A stretch of 21,165 nt of DNA from Elusimicrobiota bacterium (GTDB lineage: Bacteria; Elusimicrobiota; Elusimicrobia; UBA1565). The notes beneath the pieces were generated by a model that was not told the DNA's origin, did not search any database, and saw nothing but the letters and a program-made list of their open reading frames with translations. A program made the position numbers and the translations under genes. The DNA is taken from assembly GCA_003450735.1 (NCBI GenBank), contig DMEZ01000006.1, forward strand, positions 13,798 to 34,962, given 5' to 3'. This document shows positions 20,848 through 21,165 of the stretch, one piece after another (within the stretch, counting starts at the first letter, position 1; each line of letters starts with the position of its first letter).

Positions 20848-21165
20848 CTACCGGAAGAGACCCTTGAGGCCGGGCAGGCCGGGGACGCCCAGGCTCTTCT
20901 GGAGGCTCTGCTGCAGCTCCTGCACGCGCGCGTCGCCCGCCCCGAGCTTGGCGAGCGGGCCCTTGGCCCCCTCGCCCAGGAGGCCGGAGAGCTTATCCGT
21001 GCGGCCCTTGAGGGCCCGGTCCACCTGCTCGCGCAGGCCTTTCGTGCGCTCTTCGACTTCCTTGCCGAGGGCCTTGCTCACGCCGCCCGAGACGGCCTGG
21101 CCGAGGTTGGAGCTCACGCTCAGGGTGGGCGCCTGCAGGGTGCCGCCGAGCGAGAGGGTCGCCTG
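20848..21165 (-). CDS. C-terminal part of a larger protein, possibly AsmA/TIGR03545-like (partial)
   Basis: The frame is open from the right edge to the TAG at 20848, about 105 residues; a GTG at 21117 lies inside but the frame continues upstream without a stop. The visible start, SLGGTLQAPTLSVSSNLGQA, resembles the strand repeats in the C-terminal region of AsmA-type or TIGR03545-type envelope proteins (G-T-L-x-x-P-x-L-x-V). It is followed by charged helices (KEVEERTKGLREQVDRAL) and a Leu/Gln-rich heptad-like stretch (VQELQQSLQKSL), ending LPGLKGLFR. It abuts the cysteine desulfurase gene (TAGATG), so it is cotranscribed with it. The assignment rests on a short segment and is tentative. Confidence 0.55.
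   Translation of the reverse strand, partial: QATLSLGGTLQAPTLSVSSNLGQAVSGGVSKALGKEVEERTKGLREQVDRALKGRTDKLSGLLGEGAKGPLAKLGAGDARVQELQQSLQKSLGVPGLPGLKGLFR

Noticed and set aside
1..21165. CRISPR arrays, tRNA or rRNA genes, transposases, phage genes
   Set aside because: No regularly spaced repeats, no cloverleaf-like or rRNA-like stretches, and no recombinase or phage proteins were seen on either strand.

Overview
The window is about 21 kb of very GC-rich, almost gap-free bacterial DNA with 17 protein genes (one cut at each edge) and no RNA genes or insertion sequences that I can see. The organism looks like a Gram-negative (diderm) bacterium. The evidence is a PorV/PorQ-type outer-membrane barrel ending in Phe, a multidomain secreted protein with a type IX secretion (T9SS)-like C-terminal domain, periplasmic M16 peptidases and MurB. 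High GC, PorV-like proteins and T9SS-like tails together suggest an Elusimicrobiota-type lineage, but that is inference. No phylogenetic marker such as rRNA is present.

Layout. (1) 1-3167, minus: an SRPBCC/AHSA1-like protein, a class I SAM methyltransferase, an active M16 zinc peptidase and a second M16 subunit that lacks the zinc motif, all chained by 4-bp ATGA overlaps. (2) 3303-4226, plus: a secreted endonuclease I family nuclease, convergent with (3) 4234-5529, minus: an orphan cytosolic GAF-histidine kinase. (4) 5587-7880, plus: a GT-C membrane glycosyltransferase coupled to a GT2 polyprenyl-phosphate sugar synthase. (5) 7852-7955: a dense cluster of inverted repeats between convergent operons. 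(6) 7956-11131, minus: the T9SS-like cargo protein and PorV-like barrel, with a near-consensus sigma-70 promoter and an attenuator-like leader hairpin. (7) 11227-14485, minus: alpha-glucan phosphorylase and murB. (8) 14542-16067, minus: a 53-codon ORF coupled to a class III aminotransferase. (9) 16132-16941, plus: a Cys-rich protein of unknown function, whose -10-like box sits inside a perfect 11-bp inverted repeat. (10) 16938-21165, minus: the C-terminus of a larger protein, a SufS-like cysteine desulfurase, a small CxxC protein with winged-helix flavour, and metE.

The clearest joint functions are: GT2 making a lipid-linked sugar for the GT-C transferase; the M16 pair working as an active/inactive heterodimer; the PorV-like barrel serving export of the cargo protein beside it; and the desulfurase/CxxC protein/MetE operon handling sulfur and methionine. 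Two sequence habits stand out: eight 4-bp stop/start overlaps (seven ATGA and one GTGA), and A/T-rich -10-like hexamers only 3-11 nt before several start codons, which suggests leaderless or nearly leaderless mRNAs. Besides the inverted-repeat block, the intergenic gaps are short promoter or leader regions; no gene-free stretch exceeds 300 bases.
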